This document shows, piece after piece, positions 19,517 through 30,460 of a stretch of DNA of 64,000 nt. The position numbers and the translations under genes are program-made. Source of the DNA: Nocardiopsis sp. N85 (GTDB lineage Bacteria > Actinomycetota > Actinomycetes > Streptosporangiales > Streptosporangiaceae); assembly GCF_028882275.1 (NCBI RefSeq), contig NZ_JARBUT010000009.1, positions 1 to 64,000 on the forward strand, in the 5' to 3' direction. The notes beneath the pieces were generated by a model, which saw nothing but the letters and a program-made list of their open reading frames with translations, had not been told where the DNA came from and searched no databases. How positions within the stretch are numbered: position 1 is the first letter of the stretch; each line of letters opens with the position of its first letter.

Positions 19517-22500
19517 ATGAACGACGCCCACGGCACGAGCCCCGATCGGGAGCGGCTGCGGCACGAGGTCCTGCGCAGGCTGCGCGACCGGCGCGAACGC
19601 ACCGACGACATGCCCTCCGTGCCCCGGGACGCACCGGCGGTGCTGTCCTTCGCCCAGCAGCGGCTCTGGGTCCTGGACCGCATCCGGCCGGGCCGGACCG
19701 ACTACAACTCCGGGTTCGCCCTGGACCTGCGCGGCGCCTTGGACGTGGAGGCGCTGGGCCGGGCGCTGACCGCCCTGGTGCATCGGCACGAGTCGCTGCG
19801 CACCACGTTCCACGAGATCGACGGAGAGGGTCGCCAGGTCATCGGGCCGCCCGCCCCGCTCCCCCTGACCGTCACCGACGTCCCCGAAGAGGAGATGGAC
19901 GAGGTCGTCGGCCGCCACTACGGCGCGCCCTTCGACCTGGAGACCGGGCCGCTCCTGCGCGTGCACCTGTTCCGGACCGGGGACCGGCGCCACGTCCTGC
20001 TCGGGGTGCTGCACCACATCATCACCGACGGCTGGTCGCTCGGCACGCTCCAGGGCGAGCTGGACCGCCTGTACACGGCCGCGGCGCGGGACCCCCTGCT
20101 GACGGGGGACGCACTCGCCGCGACCCTGCCCCCGCTCCCCTTCCAGTACGTCGACCACGCCGTCCGCCAGCGTGAACGGCTCACCGGCGACGCCTACGAG
20201 CGGTCGCTGGACCACTGGCGGGAACGGCTCGCCGGCGCACGCCCCCTGGCGCTGCCCACCGACCGGCCCCGCCCCCCGGTACGGAGCATGCGCGGCGCGG
20301 GCCACGCCTTCCGTCTGCCGGCGGAGTCGCTCTCCCGGATCGAGCAGGTGGCCCGGGAGCACGGTGCCAACCTCTACGCGGTGTTGACGACCGCCACCCG
20401 GATCGCCATGGCCCGCTGGACCCGGGACGAAGACGTGGTCCTGGGCACCGTCACGGCGGGCAGAGAGGACCCCCGGCTCCACGGCCTGACCGGTTTCTTC
20501 GTGAACACCCTCGCCCTGCGCGGCCGGGTGGACGAGAGACTCTCCTTCGCCGACAACCTCGTTCGGACCCGCGACGACGTCCTGGCCGACTTCGACCACG
20601 CCGAGGTCCCCTTCGACGCCGTCGTGGACGCGGTGCTGACCGAGCGCGACCCCTCCGTGCCGCCGCTGGTGCAGGCCGCCCTCGTCCTCCAGAACACCGG
20701 GGACGGCGCGGGCCCGGCTCTGGGCGACCTCGATGTGCGTCCCTTCCCGGTACGACGCGAACAGGCGGTCTTCGACCTGACCCTGGAATTCGCGGTGGAC
20801 GGTGAGGGGCTGGCCGGGTCGGCCGAGTTCGCGACCGACGTCTTCGACGAGGCCACCGTCGCCCGGTTCGTCTCCGATGTGCTGGACGTGCTGGCGAACG
20901 CCGGCGACGACCGCCCGCTGCGCGCCCTGCGTCCGGGCGCGGGGGGTTCGGGGGTGGTGTCCGGCGCGCCCGGCCCGCGCCCGCGCACCCTTCCCGAACT
21001 GCTGGCGGAACAGGTGGCGGCCCGTCCCGACGCCCCGGCCCTGATCGGCGCGGAGGAGGTCGTCTCCTTCGCCGAGCTGGACCACCGCGCCGCGCGGGTC
21101 GCGGGCCTGCTGCGCGACCACGGCGTGCGGCGCGGCGACCGGGTGGGGGTGTGTCTGGAACGCGGCCCGGAGTCGGCCGTGCTGCTGGTGGCCACGATGT
21201 ACGCCGGCGCCGTCCACCTTCCCCTCGATCCGGACTATCCGGCCGACCGCCTGGCCTCCATGATCGAGGACGCCTCCCCCGCCCTGGTCCTGGCCGCCCC
21301 CGGAACGGCCGACCGGTTGCCCGGATCGGTTCCGGTGCTCCACCCCGGGGGCGAGGGGACGGGCGTTCCCCTGCGCGAAGCCGTCACGGTGGACGATCCG
21401 GCGTACATGATCTACACCTCGGGTTCCACCGGGCGGCCCAAGGGCGTGGTCGTCCCCCACCGCGGTCTCGCGGCCCTGGTCCGCGCCCAGGGGCGTCTGA
21501 TGGACGTCGGCCCCGACTCCCGCCTGTTGCAGTTCGCGTCGCCGAGCTTCGACGCCTCCGTCGCGGAGTTGTCGGTGGCCCTGTTCAACGGGGCCGCGGC
21601 CGTGCTGCTGCCCCGGGCCGACCTGGCCGGAGAAGGACTGCCCGCCGCGCTGCGCGACCATCGGATCAGTCACGTGACCCTGCCCCCGGCGCTGTTGCCG
21701 AGCCTGTCCCCTGACGACCTGGGACCGGTCCGGCACCTGCTCGTCGCGGGCGAGGCCTGCCCCGGGGACCTGGTCGCGCGCTTCTCCGTCGGCCGCCGGA
21801 TGTACAACGCCTACGGCCCCACCGAGGCGACGGTGTGCACCACCATGAGCACCCCCCTGTCGGGTGCGGGCACCCCGCCCCTGGGAGATCCGATCGACGG
21901 GACCCGCGTCCGGGTGCTCGACCGGTGGCTGCGCCCGGTGCGCGACGGGGTCCCCGGTGAGCTGTACATCGCCGGGGACGGGGTCGCCCACGGGTACCGG
22001 AACCGCCCCGGCCTGACCGCCGGGCGTTTCGTGGCCGACCCCTTCGGGCCGCCCGGGACGCGCATGTACCGTTCCGGCGACGTCGTGCGGCGTGGACCCG
22101 ACGGGGCGTTGGAGTTCCTGGGCCGGGCGGACGACCAGGTGAAGGTGCGCGGCCACCGGATCGAGCCGGGTGAGGTGGAGGCGGCGCTGGCCGATCTGCC
22201 CGGAGTCGCGCGGGCCGTGGTCGTCGTGGTCGGCGAGGGATCCGGGCGCCGGCTGGCCGCCTACGTGGTCCCCGAGGCCGGGGCCGCGCCCACGCCCGAC
22301 GAACTGGCGGCGCGGGCCGCCGAGGTGTTGCCCGGGTACCTGGTCCCGGCCGCGTTCGTCACGGTGGACGACGTCCCCCTGACCCCCAACGGCAAGACCG
22401 ACCGCCGGGCGCTGCCCGCCGTCGACTGGGCGGCGCAGTCACGGGCCGGGTACACCGCCCCGCGCACCGCGGCCGAGCGTGACCTGGCCGACCTGTGGTG

Positions 22501-25500
22501 CGACCTGCTCGGGTTGGAACGTGTCGGGACGCACGACGACTTCTTCCGGGTGGGCGGCGACTCGGTCGGCGTGGTCCGCATGGTCGCCCGCGCCGCCGAG
22601 ATCTTCGGGACCCGGCTGCCGGTGCGCACGGTCTTCGATCACCCGACCATCGCGGAACTGGCCGAAGCGCTGGCCGCCGGAGGCGACGGCGACGGCGGCG
22701 CGGTCATCACCCCGCTTCCCGAGGGCGTCGAGCCGCCTCTCTCCGCGGCCCAGCGCCGTCTGTGGTTCCTGGACCGGTACGAGCCCGGCGGCTCCGAGTA
22801 CAACTCCGGCGGCGCGCTGCGGCTGACCGGGCCGCTCGACGTCCCCGCCCTGATCGCCGCCCTCGACGCCCTGGTCCACCGGCACGAGTCGCTGCGCACC
22901 ACGTTCGCCGAACGCGACGGACGCCCCGTGCAGGTCATCGGCGACCCGGCCGGGGGCGGCCCGGCCACCTCCGACCTGCGCCGCGTCCCGGCCGGGGAGC
23001 GCGAGGCCGCGCTGGACGCGGTGCTCTCCGAGTTCGTCCACCGCCCCTTCGACCTGGCGGAGGGGCCCCTGTTCCGAACACTCCTGGTCTCCCTGGGCCC
23101 CGAGGAGCACGTCCTGGCCCTGGGCATCCACCACATCGTGGTGGACGCCTGGTCCCTGTCGATCCTGACCCGGGAGCTCGGCGCGCTGTACCGGGCCGCG
23201 GCACGGTCGGCGGACCCCGTCGATCCGGCCGGACTCGCGGAACGGGCCGGGCTGCGCCCGCCCCGCCTGCGGTACGCCGATTTCGCGGCGTGGCAGGACG
23301 CGCACCTGGAGTCCGACGTGTTCCGCGAGCGGCTCGACCACTGGCGGGAACTACTGGCCGGGGCCGAACCCCTGGCCCTGCCCACCGACCGTCCCCGGCC
23401 CCCGGTCCGGCGCAACCGGGGCGCCCTGCACGCCTTCGAGATCCCCGCGGAGACGCTCGCCTCGGTCCGGCTGCTGGAGGCCTCCTGCGGTGTCACCCTC
23501 TTCATGGTGCTGACCGCCGCCGTGCAGGTGGTCCTGTCCCGTCACACCGGACAACGGGACATCGTGCTGGGGACGGTGACCTCCGGCCGCGACCGCGCGG
23601 AGTGGGAGGACGTGGTGGGCTTCTTCGTCAACACGCTCGCCCTGCGGACGCGCGTGGACGAGGCGCTCACCGGGAGCGGGCTGCTCGCGGCCGTCCGCGA
23701 GACCCTGATCACCGCCTTCCAGCACGGCGACGTCCCCTTCGACACCGTGGTGGAGGCGGTCTCGCCGCGCCGCGATCCGTCCCGGCCCACCCTGGTGCAG
23801 GCGGTCGTCGCGTTGCAGAACGTCCCCGGCTCGGCGTGGGAGATCGACGGGTTGACCGTGGCCGAGCAGCCGCTGACCCGGCACTCCTCCCTGTTCGACC
23901 TCAGCGTGGACTTCCACGAGGACGGGGACCGGCTGCGCGGATCGGTCGAATACGACACCGATCTGTTCGACCCGGGGACCGTCGCCCGGTTCGCCGAGCA
24001 CGTGGTCGCCCTGTTGGCGGGGCTCGCGGCCGATCCCGGAGCGCCCGTGCACACCCTGTCGTCGACCACCGGGGGCCGGGGCCCGGACGTGCTGGAGGGC
24101 CCGGAGGCGGAGGTGGCCGAGGGCCATGTCCTGGACGACCTGACGGCGTTGGCGTCCATCGACCCCGACCGGCCCGCGCTGACCGCGGGGGCCGTCACCC
24201 TGACCTTCGACGGGCTGAACCGGAGTGTCGACCGGCTGGCCCGGCGGTTGGTCGCGGAGGGCGTGGGCCCCGGCGACCGGGTGGCCACCGTGCTGCCCCG
24301 CACCGCCGACGCGGTGATCGGACTGTTCGCGATCCTGCGGGTCGGCGCCGCCTATGTCCCCGTCGACCCCGCCGCTCCCACCGAGCGGGCGCGCACCGTG
24401 CTGGAACGGTCGGGCGCGGTCCGGGTGCTCACCACCCGGGACACCCTGGAGACGGTGCGGCGGTCCCTGGGCCGAGAGGTCGCGGTCACCGTGGTGGACG
24501 GGTCCGAACCGGGTCCGGACACCCCGTTCAGCGACTCCGACCGGGTCCGACCGCTGCACGGAGCGCACCCCGCGTACGTGATGTTCACCTCGGGCTCGAC
24601 CGGGACTCCCAAGGGGGTCGTCGTCACCCACGGCAACCTGTCCGCCATGGTCGCCGCCTACCGGGCCGCGGTGCTGACGGACCCCGGTGTCCGAGGCCGC
24701 CGGCTCACCGCCGCGCACCTGGCGTCCTGGACCTTCGACGCCTCCTGGGACCCGTTCGTGTGGCTGTTGGACGGACACCACCTGCACGTCATCGACGAAC
24801 GGACCCGCACCGACGCCGAGGCCCTCACGGCCCACCTGGACGAACACCGGGTGGACTACCTGGACGTCACCCCCTCGTACCTGGCCCGGCTGGTCGCCGT
24901 CGGGCTGTTGGACGAGGGGCGGCACCCGCTCACCGTCCTGACCGTGGGGGCCGAAGCGCTGGACGACGCCCTGGCCGAACGGCTCGCCTCGGCCGGGGTC
25001 CGCGCCGTGCACAACTTCTACGGTCCGACCGAGAACACCGTGAACAGCACCGTGTGGCGGGTCCGGGCGGGAACGCGCCCGCTGATCGGCCGACCGGTCG
25101 CCGGGACCCGGGCCCTGGTCCTGGATCACTGGCTGCGGCCGGTCCCCCCGGGTGTGCGCGGGGAGCTCTACCTCGCGGGAGCCTCACTGGCCCTGGGGTA
25201 CGACGGTGACCCGGCGGCCACCGCCGAACGCTTCGTGGCCGACCCGTTCGGCTCGGGCGGACGGCTCTACCGGTCCGGGGACGTCGTCCGCCGGACCGCG
25301 GACGGCGAACTGGAGTTCCTGGGGCGCGACGACGACCAGGTGAAGATCCGCGGTTTCCGGATCGAACTCGGCGAGGTCGAATCGGTGCTGGCCGCGCTAC
25401 CGGGGATCAGGTCCGCGGCGGCCGTGGTCAGGGAGGACCGCCCCGGGGTGCGCCGGCTGGTGTGCTACGTCGTACCGGAGGGCACGGCCGTCGGCGTGGA

Positions 25501-27280
25501 CGCGGCGAGCGTGCGGGAGGGCGCCGCGCGCCGGCTGCCCGACTACATGGTGCCGACCGCCGTGGTGGTACTGGCCGATCTGCCGCTCAACGCCAACGGC
25601 AAGACCGACCGCCGCGCGCTCCCGGCCCCCGATGACGACGCCTTCGACACCACCGGGTACGCGCCCCCGCGCGGACCCACCCAGACCCTGCTCGCCGAGA
25701 TCTGGGGGGAACTGCTCGGGTTGGAGAAGGTCGGCGCGCACGACAACTTCTTCGATCTGGGCGGCGACTCCATCCTGAGCATCCAGATGGTGTCCCGGGT
25801 GCGTGCGGCCGGAGGGGAGCTGACCTCCAAGGACGTCTTCCTGAACCAGACCGTGGCGGCGCTGGCCGCCGCCGTGGACGGGCGCGCGGAGGTGCGCTCC
25901 CCCGGGGACGGCACGGCCGACGGCCCGGTCACCGGGACCGTCCCGCTCACACCGGTACAGCACTGGTTCCTCGACACGCACCCCCGCTCTCCTGAGCACT
26001 TCGACATGTCCCTGCTGGCGGAGACCGCGCCCGGTACCGATCCGCGGCTGTTGGCCCTGGCCGCCGAGCACGTCCTGGCCCACCACGACATGCTCCGGGC
26101 CAGGGTCGAGCGCACCGACGAGGGCTGGCGCCAGCACCTGGACGCGGACGCGGTCCCGGGCGCGGTGCGGATCGTGGACGCCACCGGCGAGGTCGACCCG
26201 GAGGAGGTCGTGGCCCGCGAGGCGGGTCGGGAGCGTCCGGCCACGCGTCTGTCGCGGGGGCCGCTGTTCGAGGCCGTGGTGGTGGACACCGGGGCGGAGG
26301 ACCGGCACCGGCTGCTGCTGTCGGCGCACCACATGGTGGTGGACGGGGTGTCGTGGCGGGTGATCCTGGAGGACCTGGCCGCCGCCTACGAGCGGCTCCG
26401 GGACGGGCTCCCGATCGATCCGGGCCCCAAGACCACCCCGTTCCCGGTGTGGGCGGAGCGGTTGGTCGACTTCGCCCGGAGCGGCGGGTTCGCCGAGGAC
26501 CTGGCCGCCTGGGTCGAGATCTGCTCCGGGCCCACCGCCCCCCTTCCTCTGGACTCGGCCGAGGGGCCCAACGACGTCGCCTCCCAGAGGGTCCTCTCCT
26601 CGGGGTTGTCGGAGGAGGAGACCGAGGCCCTGCTCTCCCGGGTGCCGGGGGCGTTCCGCTGCCGGATCGACGACGTGCTGCTGGCGGCGCTCGGCCGGAT
26701 CCTGGCCGACTGGACCGGCTCCCGGCGGGTCCTGGTGGAGAAGGAGGGCCACGGCCGCGAGGACCTCTTCGAGGACGTGGACCCGTCCCGCACGGTCGGC
26801 TGGTTCACCACCGTTCACCCCCTCCCGCTGGAACTGCCGGAGGACGACGACTGGGCGACGACGGTGACCGCCGTCAAACGCCGGATCCGGTCGGTGCCGC
26901 GCGGCATCGGGTTCGGCGCGCTGCGCCACCTGGTGGACGGCCCGGACACCGAACCGCTGCGGGCCCTGCCGGACCTCCCCGTCTCCTTCAACTATCTGGG
27001 CCGGTTCGGCGGAGCGGGCGGGCACGGGCCGATCCGCCGGTTCACGCCCGTCCCCGGCCCGGACCACGCTCCGCATGAGGAGCGCACCAACCTGCTCGAC
27101 GTCACCGGTTCGGTCACCGACGGGCGGTTGGAGTTCTCCTGGACCTATTCGGCCAACCGTCACCACGACCGGACCGTGGAACGCCTGGCCCGGACCTTCA
27201 CCGAGGCCCTGCGCGCGTTGATCGCGGCGGCCGGCGCCCCGCGCCGCGACCGACGCGGACGACCGGCCGACCGGACCTGA
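19517..27280 (+). CDS. NRPS2: C-A-T-C-A-T-E, modules 4-5, no thioesterase
   Basis: A 2587-aa terminal synthetase. A charged N-terminal helix of about 30 residues (a possible docking element) precedes C4 (HHIITDG about 166), A4 (YTSGSTG about 633), T4 (Ser1016 in VGGDSV), C5 (HHIVVDA about 1205, Ala replacing the usual Gly), A5 (MFTSGSTG about 1689), T5 (Ser2085) and E5 ([10 protein letters not shown] about 2271, FNYLGRFG near 2490). After E5 the chain ends in an arginine-rich tail; no GxSxG thioesterase or reductase domain exists. Pocket code of A4 reads D-A-A-T-L-A-A-V-C-K (aromatic-like). A5 belongs to a different A-domain class ([14 protein letters not shown]) and reads about D-A-D-V-T-G-F-V-N-K. 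ATG at 19517 has AGGAG 8 nt upstream. The final peptide should be a pentapeptidyl thioester with a D C-terminus. Confidence 0.95.
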   Translation: MNDAHGTSPDRERLRHEVLRRLRDRRERTDDMPSVPRDAPAVLSFAQQRLWVLDRIRPGRTDYNSGFALDLRGALDVEALGRALTALVHRHESLRTTFHEIDGEGRQVIGPPAPLPLTVTDVPEEEMDEVVGRHYGAPFDLETGPLLRVHLFRTGDRRHVLLGVLHHIITDGWSLGTLQGELDRLYTAAARDPLLTGDALAATLPPLPFQYVDHAVRQRERLTGDAYERSLDHWRERLAGARPLALPTDRPRPPVRSMRGAGHAFRLPAESLSRIEQVAREHGANLYAVLTTATRIAMARWTRDEDVVLGTVTAGREDPRLHGLTGFFVNTLALRGRVDERLSFADNLVRTRDDVLADFDHAEVPFDAVVDAVLTERDPSVPPLVQAALVLQNTGDGAGPALGDLDVRPFPVRREQAVFDLTLEFAVDGEGLAGSAEFATDVFDEATVARFVSDVLDVLANAGDDRPLRALRPGAGGSGVVSGAPGPRPRTLPELLAEQVAARPDAPALIGAEEVVSFAELDHRAARVAGLLRDHGVRRGDRVGVCLERGPESAVLLVATMYAGAVHLPLDPDYPADRLASMIEDASPALVLAAPGTADRLPGSVPVLHPGGEGTGVPLREAVTVDDPAYMIYTSGSTGRPKGVVVPHRGLAALVRAQGRLMDVGPDSRLLQFASPSFDASVAELSVALFNGAAAVLLPRADLAGEGLPAALRDHRISHVTLPPALLPSLSPDDLGPVRHLLVAGEACPGDLVARFSVGRRMYNAYGPTEATVCTTMSTPLSGAGTPPLGDPIDGTRVRVLDRWLRPVRDGVPGELYIAGDGVAHGYRNRPGLTAGRFVADPFGPPGTRMYRSGDVVRRGPDGALEFLGRADDQVKVRGHRIEPGEVEAALADLPGVARAVVVVVGEGSGRRLAAYVVPEAGAAPTPDELAARAAEVLPGYLVPAAFVTVDDVPLTPNGKTDRRALPAVDWAAQSRAGYTAPRTAAERDLADLWCDLLGLERVGTHDDFFRVGGDSVGVVRMVARAAEIFGTRLPVRTVFDHPTIAELAEALAAGGDGDGGAVITPLPEGVEPPLSAAQRRLWFLDRYEPGGSEYNSGGALRLTGPLDVPALIAALDALVHRHESLRTTFAERDGRPVQVIGDPAGGGPATSDLRRVPAGEREAALDAVLSEFVHRPFDLAEGPLFRTLLVSLGPEEHVLALGIHHIVVDAWSLSILTRELGALYRAAARSADPVDPAGLAERAGLRPPRLRYADFAAWQDAHLESDVFRERLDHWRELLAGAEPLALPTDRPRPPVRRNRGALHAFEIPAETLASVRLLEASCGVTLFMVLTAAVQVVLSRHTGQRDIVLGTVTSGRDRAEWEDVVGFFVNTLALRTRVDEALTGSGLLAAVRETLITAFQHGDVPFDTVVEAVSPRRDPSRPTLVQAVVALQNVPGSAWEIDGLTVAEQPLTRHSSLFDLSVDFHEDGDRLRGSVEYDTDLFDPGTVARFAEHVVALLAGLAADPGAPVHTLSSTTGGRGPDVLEGPEAEVAEGHVLDDLTALASIDPDRPALTAGAVTLTFDGLNRSVDRLARRLVAEGVGPGDRVATVLPRTADAVIGLFAILRVGAAYVPVDPAAPTERARTVLERSGAVRVLTTRDTLETVRRSLGREVAVTVVDGSEPGPDTPFSDSDRVRPLHGAHPAYVMFTSGSTGTPKGVVVTHGNLSAMVAAYRAAVLTDPGVRGRRLTAAHLASWTFDASWDPFVWLLDGHHLHVIDERTRTDAEALTAHLDEHRVDYLDVTPSYLARLVAVGLLDEGRHPLTVLTVGAEALDDALAERLASAGVRAVHNFYGPTENTVNSTVWRVRAGTRPLIGRPVAGTRALVLDHWLRPVPPGVRGELYLAGASLALGYDGDPAATAERFVADPFGSGGRLYRSGDVVRRTADGELEFLGRDDDQVKIRGFRIELGEVESVLAALPGIRSAAAVVREDRPGVRRLVCYVVPEGTAVGVDAASVREGAARRLPDYMVPTAVVVLADLPLNANGKTDRRALPAPDDDAFDTTGYAPPRGPTQTLLAEIWGELLGLEKVGAHDNFFDLGGDSILSIQMVSRVRAAGGELTSKDVFLNQTVAALAAAVDGRAEVRSPGDGTADGPVTGTVPLTPVQHWFLDTHPRSPEHFDMSLLAETAPGTDPRLLALAAEHVLAHHDMLRARVERTDEGWRQHLDADAVPGAVRIVDATGEVDPEEVVAREAGRERPATRLSRGPLFEAVVVDTGAEDRHRLLLSAHHMVVDGVSWRVILEDLAAAYERLRDGLPIDPGPKTTPFPVWAERLVDFARSGGFAEDLAAWVEICSGPTAPLPLDSAEGPNDVASQRVLSSGLSEEETEALLSRVPGAFRCRIDDVLLAALGRILADWTGSRRVLVEKEGHGREDLFEDVDPSRTVGWFTTVHPLPLELPEDDDWATTVTAVKRRIRSVPRGIGFGALRHLVDGPDTEPLRALPDLPVSFNYLGRFGGAGGHGPIRRFTPVPGPDHAPHEERTNLLDVTGSVTDGRLEFSWTYSANRHHDRTVERLARTFTEALRALIAAAGAPRRDRRGRPADRT

Positions 27281-27318
27281 TCCGTCCACCGCAGAACACC
27301 GAGAGGAAACGAGGAACC

Positions 27319-27531
27319 ATGAGCGACAACCCCTTCGAGAACGACGACGCCACCTACCTGGTGCTGGTCAACGCCGAGGGACAGCACTCCCTGTGGCCGT
27401 CCTTCGCGGAGATCCCCGAGGGCTGGGACATCGCCCTGGAGGAGACGTCCCGGGCGGCGGCGCTGGCCTACGTCGAGGAGAACTGGACGGACATGCGGCC
27501 CAAGAGCCTGGTGGCCGCCCTGGACGGGTAG
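27319..27531 (+). CDS. MbtH-like protein, A-domain chaperone
   Basis: A 70-aa MbtH-family protein that binds and activates adenylation domains. It carries the family pattern NPFEN near the start, HSLWPSFAEIPEGWDIAL in the middle with the conserved tryptophans, and YVEENWTDMRPKSL at the end. It starts 38 bp after NRPS2, with GAGAGGAAACGAGGA upstream of the ATG, and is the last gene of the NRPS operon before a terminator hairpin. At least some of the five A domains probably depend on it. Confidence 0.96.
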   Translation: MSDNPFENDDATYLVLVNAEGQHSLWPSFAEIPEGWDIALEETSRAAALAYVEENWTDMRPKSLVAALDG

Positions 27532-27547
27532 GACCGCGGACGACGAC

Positions 27548-27577
27548 GGCGGGGGCGGCCTCGGGGCCGCCCCCGCC
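27548..27577. terminator. 13-bp perfect hairpin after MbtH gene
   Basis: GGCGGGGGCGGCC pairs perfectly with GGCCGCCCCCGCC around the loop TCGG. It separates the NRPS operon from the convergent minus-strand regulator that ends at 27596 and can serve both. No T run. Confidence 0.75.
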
Positions 27578-27595
27578 TCGTGCGCGCCAGGCGTC

Positions 27596-28546
27596 TCAGG
27601 CGCTCTCGGCCCAGGGGTCCCATCCCCGGTTCCCGTGCCCCGTGTTCCGGGCACCGTCACGGTCGAGCAGGCTCCGGCCGAGTCCGGTGGCCGTGTGCCG
27701 GACCCGGTTGCCCTCGCGGGTCGTGGTGATCAGCCCGGCCTCCCTCAGGACGGCGGTGTGCTCGCTGACGCAGGTGGGCGACACGTGGAGGGTCCTCGCC
27801 AGTTCCCCCGTGGAGCTCGGGGAGAGCACCTCGCCCAGGACCGCGGCGCGGGTCCGGCCGAGCAGTCGGCCCAGAGCCTCCTGGGAGCGGTCGGGGGTTT
27901 CGGCGAGCAGCGGGTCGAGCGCGTCGTCCGCCCCCAGTGCGGGGAACAGCAGCGCGGTGCGCGGCCGTCCCTCGTCCGGGTCGATCCACCGCTCCACCCG
28001 GGGCACCGATTCCAGGAACACGGAGGGGACCAGCTCGAACCCGTACCCCCCGGGATCGACCTCCCGGTCCCGGCCGTCGGGGAGTTCGACGCCCGTGTCC
28101 GTCCACCGGCACCCGCCGCCCAACGCCTCCAGCGCCCTCTCCGCCCCCTCCCCCGCCAAGAGGGCGCCGATCCGGTAGGCGGCCCGGACCCGGATCACCC
28201 GCAACCGGTCGAGGTCGGGCGTGATGACGGCCCGGGCCACCCGGGTCAGGGTCCGGGCCGCACGCCGCACGCGCTCGGGCGCGTGCGGCGCGGGGACGCC
28301 GTCATGGGCGGGGGACACCAGGGCGAGGACGTCGGACACGAGCCCGTGGGCCTCGGCCAGGTCGGAGCGCACGAACGGAAGGGCGGAGAGCCGGACCCGG
28401 GTTCGACGCGTCCACCGACCCGCGCCGGGCCGGGCCGGGCCGGCCAGGACGGCCCGCAGGGCGTGGGCGGCCTCGATGAGCGCGGACGGCTCCGAGCGGA
28501 CGCGAACGCGCGCCATGTCCCGCGCCGTCAGGCGGATCGTGGTCAT
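27596..28546 (-). CDS. ArsR-like winged-helix transcriptional regulator
   Basis: A 316-aa protein. The C-terminal region (about 215-290) is a winged helix-turn-helix: LGRTRAAVLGEVLSPSSTGELARTLHVSPTCVSEHTAVLREAGLI then TTREGNRVRHTATGLGRSLL. The N-terminal 200 residues are an uncharacterised domain, as in many actinomycete ArsR-family proteins of about 320-350 aa. The ATG at 28546 begins the MTTIRLTARDMARVRVR opening and has AAGGA about 9 nt upstream. It sits between the NRPS operon (convergent) and the DrrAB-type exporter (upstream, same strand, 50 bp away), so it may regulate the exporter. Ligand unknown. Confidence 0.82.
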   Translation of the reverse strand: MTTIRLTARDMARVRVRSEPSALIEAAHALRAVLAGPARPGAGRWTRRTRVRLSALPFVRSDLAEAHGLVSDVLALVSPAHDGVPAPHAPERVRRAARTLTRVARAVITPDLDRLRVIRVRAAYRIGALLAGEGAERALEALGGGCRWTDTGVELPDGRDREVDPGGYGFELVPSVFLESVPRVERWIDPDEGRPRTALLFPALGADDALDPLLAETPDRSQEALGRLLGRTRAAVLGEVLSPSSTGELARTLHVSPTCVSEHTAVLREAGLITTTREGNRVRHTATGLGRSLLDRDGARNTGHGNRGWDPWAESA

Positions 28547-28596
28547 GTGGAACGTCCTTTCCGACCGTTGGAGGGCACCGGGGCGATGACCCGGCT

Positions 28597-29421
28597 TCAC
28601 CTGACCTTGCGCAGGTAGGCGCGGAGGGCGAGGGGCAGGAGGAGCACGTGGCAGACCACCACGGCGATCAGGCTCACCGTGAGGGGACCGGCGACGGGGC
28701 CGCCGATCATCAGTCCGCGGACGGTGTCCACGAAGTGGGTGACGGGGTTGACGCTCACCCACAGCTCCAGCCAGCGGGGCATCGTTTCCGGGTCGGCGAA
28801 GATGTTGCTGCCGAAGGTCAACGGCAGGATGACCGCCATGGCGATGCCGGGCACCGCCTGGGGTGCGGAGACGACCATGCCGACCAGGACCGACAGCCAG
28901 CACAGGGTCAGCCCGAACACGACGACCAGGACGCAGGCGAGCAGGGCGGAGAACGGATCGGTCTGGACCCGGAAGCCCAGGGCGAACGCCAGGAGCAGCA
29001 GCACGGTCACCGCCACCGCGTAGCGGACGACGTCGCCCAGTACCGCGCCGACGAGGGGGGCCGACCGCGCGATCGGCAGACTCCGGAACCGATCGAACAC
29101 CCCCTTGGAGATGTCGGTGTTGAGCGCCATCCCGGTCCCGATGCTGGCGTACATGGTGATCTGCACCATCAGTCCCGGGACCAGGGTCTGGAGGTAGTCC
29201 TGCCAGGTGCCGGAGATCGCGCCGCCGAACAGGAACACGAACACCAGGAGGAACAGGACCGGCTGGATGACCGTGTCGATGAGGGTCGTGGGCGTCCGCA
29301 GGATGTGGCGCAGGTTGCGGTCGGCCAGCGTCAGACCGTGCCCGAGCGCCTCGAACGGACCGATGCGTCGGCGGGCGCCCGAGGGGGCGGCGGGGGCCGG
29401 GGGCAGGGTCGTGGCGGTCAT
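28597..29421 (-). CDS. ABC-2 type permease (DrrB-like)
   Basis: A 274-aa inner-membrane subunit with six predicted helices, of the ABC-2 permease family used by daunorubicin-type exporters. Recognisable segments are NLRHILRTPTTLIDTVIQPVLFLLVFVFLFGGAI, the GVFDRFRSLPIARSAPLVGAVLGDVVRYAVA block between helices, and PLTFGSNIFADPETMP before the last helices. The ATG at 29421 overlaps the ATPase stop as ATGA, so translation is coupled. It pairs with the ATPase at 29418-30383. Its place next to the NRPS operon suggests export of, or resistance to, the peptide product. Confidence 0.92.
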   Translation of the reverse strand: MTATTLPPAPAAPSGARRRIGPFEALGHGLTLADRNLRHILRTPTTLIDTVIQPVLFLLVFVFLFGGAISGTWQDYLQTLVPGLMVQITMYASIGTGMALNTDISKGVFDRFRSLPIARSAPLVGAVLGDVVRYAVAVTVLLLLAFALGFRVQTDPFSALLACVLVVVFGLTLCWLSVLVGMVVSAPQAVPGIAMAVILPLTFGSNIFADPETMPRWLELWVSVNPVTHFVDTVRGLMIGGPVAGPLTVSLIAVVVCHVLLLPLALRAYLRKVR

Positions 29422-30383
29422 ACGACGGTCTCCTCGGGAGTGGCGTCGGGCAGGGGACGGCCGGTCAGGGAGAGGAAGACGTCGTCGAGGTCGGGCAGCC
29501 GCAGGGACAGCTCGTCGGTGGCGATGGCCTCTTGGTCCAAGCGGCGGACCAGGGCCGACAGCAGGACCGGGTCGTCGGTCGGGGCGGAGATCGTCATCGC
29601 GTCCGTTCCCAGGAGGGGGGCGGTCCCGAGCAGATCGGCGACGATCCCGCGTACCCGTTCGGTGTCCGCGGGGTTCACCGTGCGCACGTGCAGGGTCTGG
29701 GAACCGGTCATGCGCTTGAGCTCCCGGGGGGTGCCCTCGGCCACCACCCGGCCGCGGTCGATCACGGTGATCCGGTCCGCGAGTTCGTCGGCCTCCTCCA
29801 GGTACTGGGTGGTGAGCAGGACGGTGGTGCCGTCGTCGGCGAGGCCGCGCACGATCCGCCACAGCTCCCCGCGACTGCGCGGGTCCAGACCGGTGGTGGG
29901 CTCGTCCAGGTAGAGGACCCGGGGCCGGCCGACCAGGCTGGCCGCCAGGTCGATCCGGCGCCGCATGCCCCCGGAGTACGTCTTGACCGGGCGGTCGCCG
30001 GCCTCCACCAGGTCGAAGCGCTCCACGAGTTCCCTGGCGCGCGCCCGCCACCGTCGTGCGGGCAGGCGCAGCAGCCGTCCGATGAGTTCGAGGTTCTCGC
30101 GGCCGGTGAGTTCCTCGTCCACCGAGGCGTACTGGCCGGTGAGGCCGATGAGCCCGCGGACCGCCACCGGATCGCGCAGCGCGTCGTACCCGGCGATGCT
30201 CACCGTGCCCTCGTCGGGCCGTGACAGGGTGGCCAGGATGCGCACCGCGGTGGTCTTGCCCGCGCCGTTGGGGCCCAGCACGCCCAGGATCGAGCCGGTG
30301 GGGACCTCCAGGTCGACCCCGTCGAGGGCGATGGTCTCGCCGAACCGTTTGACCAGGCCTTGAGCCCGGATACAGATATCCAT
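29418..30383 (-). CDS. ABC transporter ATP-binding protein (DrrA-like)
   Basis: A 321-aa ATPase. Walker A GPNGAGKT, signature YSGGMRRRIDLAASL, Walker B LYLDEPTTGLDP and the switch histidine region (replaced by LLTTQYLEEAD, with Gln as usual in DrrA proteins) are all present. The C-terminal extension (after about 230) ends in LPDLDDVFLSLTGRPL, as in DrrA-type daunorubicin/multidrug ATPases. The ATG at 30383 follows GAGGAGG at 8 nt. It forms an operon with the permease gene through a 4-nt overlap. Confidence 0.94.
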   Translation of the reverse strand: MDICIRAQGLVKRFGETIALDGVDLEVPTGSILGVLGPNGAGKTTAVRILATLSRPDEGTVSIAGYDALRDPVAVRGLIGLTGQYASVDEELTGRENLELIGRLLRLPARRWRARARELVERFDLVEAGDRPVKTYSGGMRRRIDLAASLVGRPRVLYLDEPTTGLDPRSRGELWRIVRGLADDGTTVLLTTQYLEEADELADRITVIDRGRVVAEGTPRELKRMTGSQTLHVRTVNPADTERVRGIVADLLGTAPLLGTDAMTISAPTDDPVLLSALVRRLDQEAIATDELSLRLPDLDDVFLSLTGRPLPDATPEETVV

Positions 30384-30460
30384 CCCGTTTTCCTCCTCGG
30401 GTCCGTGACCACCCTCCCGGGGCCGGCGGACAACGGGCGGACAACGGGCGGACACCCGTG

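Noticed and set aside
26900-27280. Possible C-terminal thioesterase domain of NRPS2
   Set aside because: I looked for GxSxG and the thioesterase fold after E5. The chain ends about 25 residues after the E domain with an Arg-rich tail.
28547-28903. N-terminal extension of the regulator at 27596-28546
   Set aside because: The extra 119 codons are Arg/Pro-rich, overlap the permease gene on the same strand in another frame and precede a proper start with ribosome binding site.
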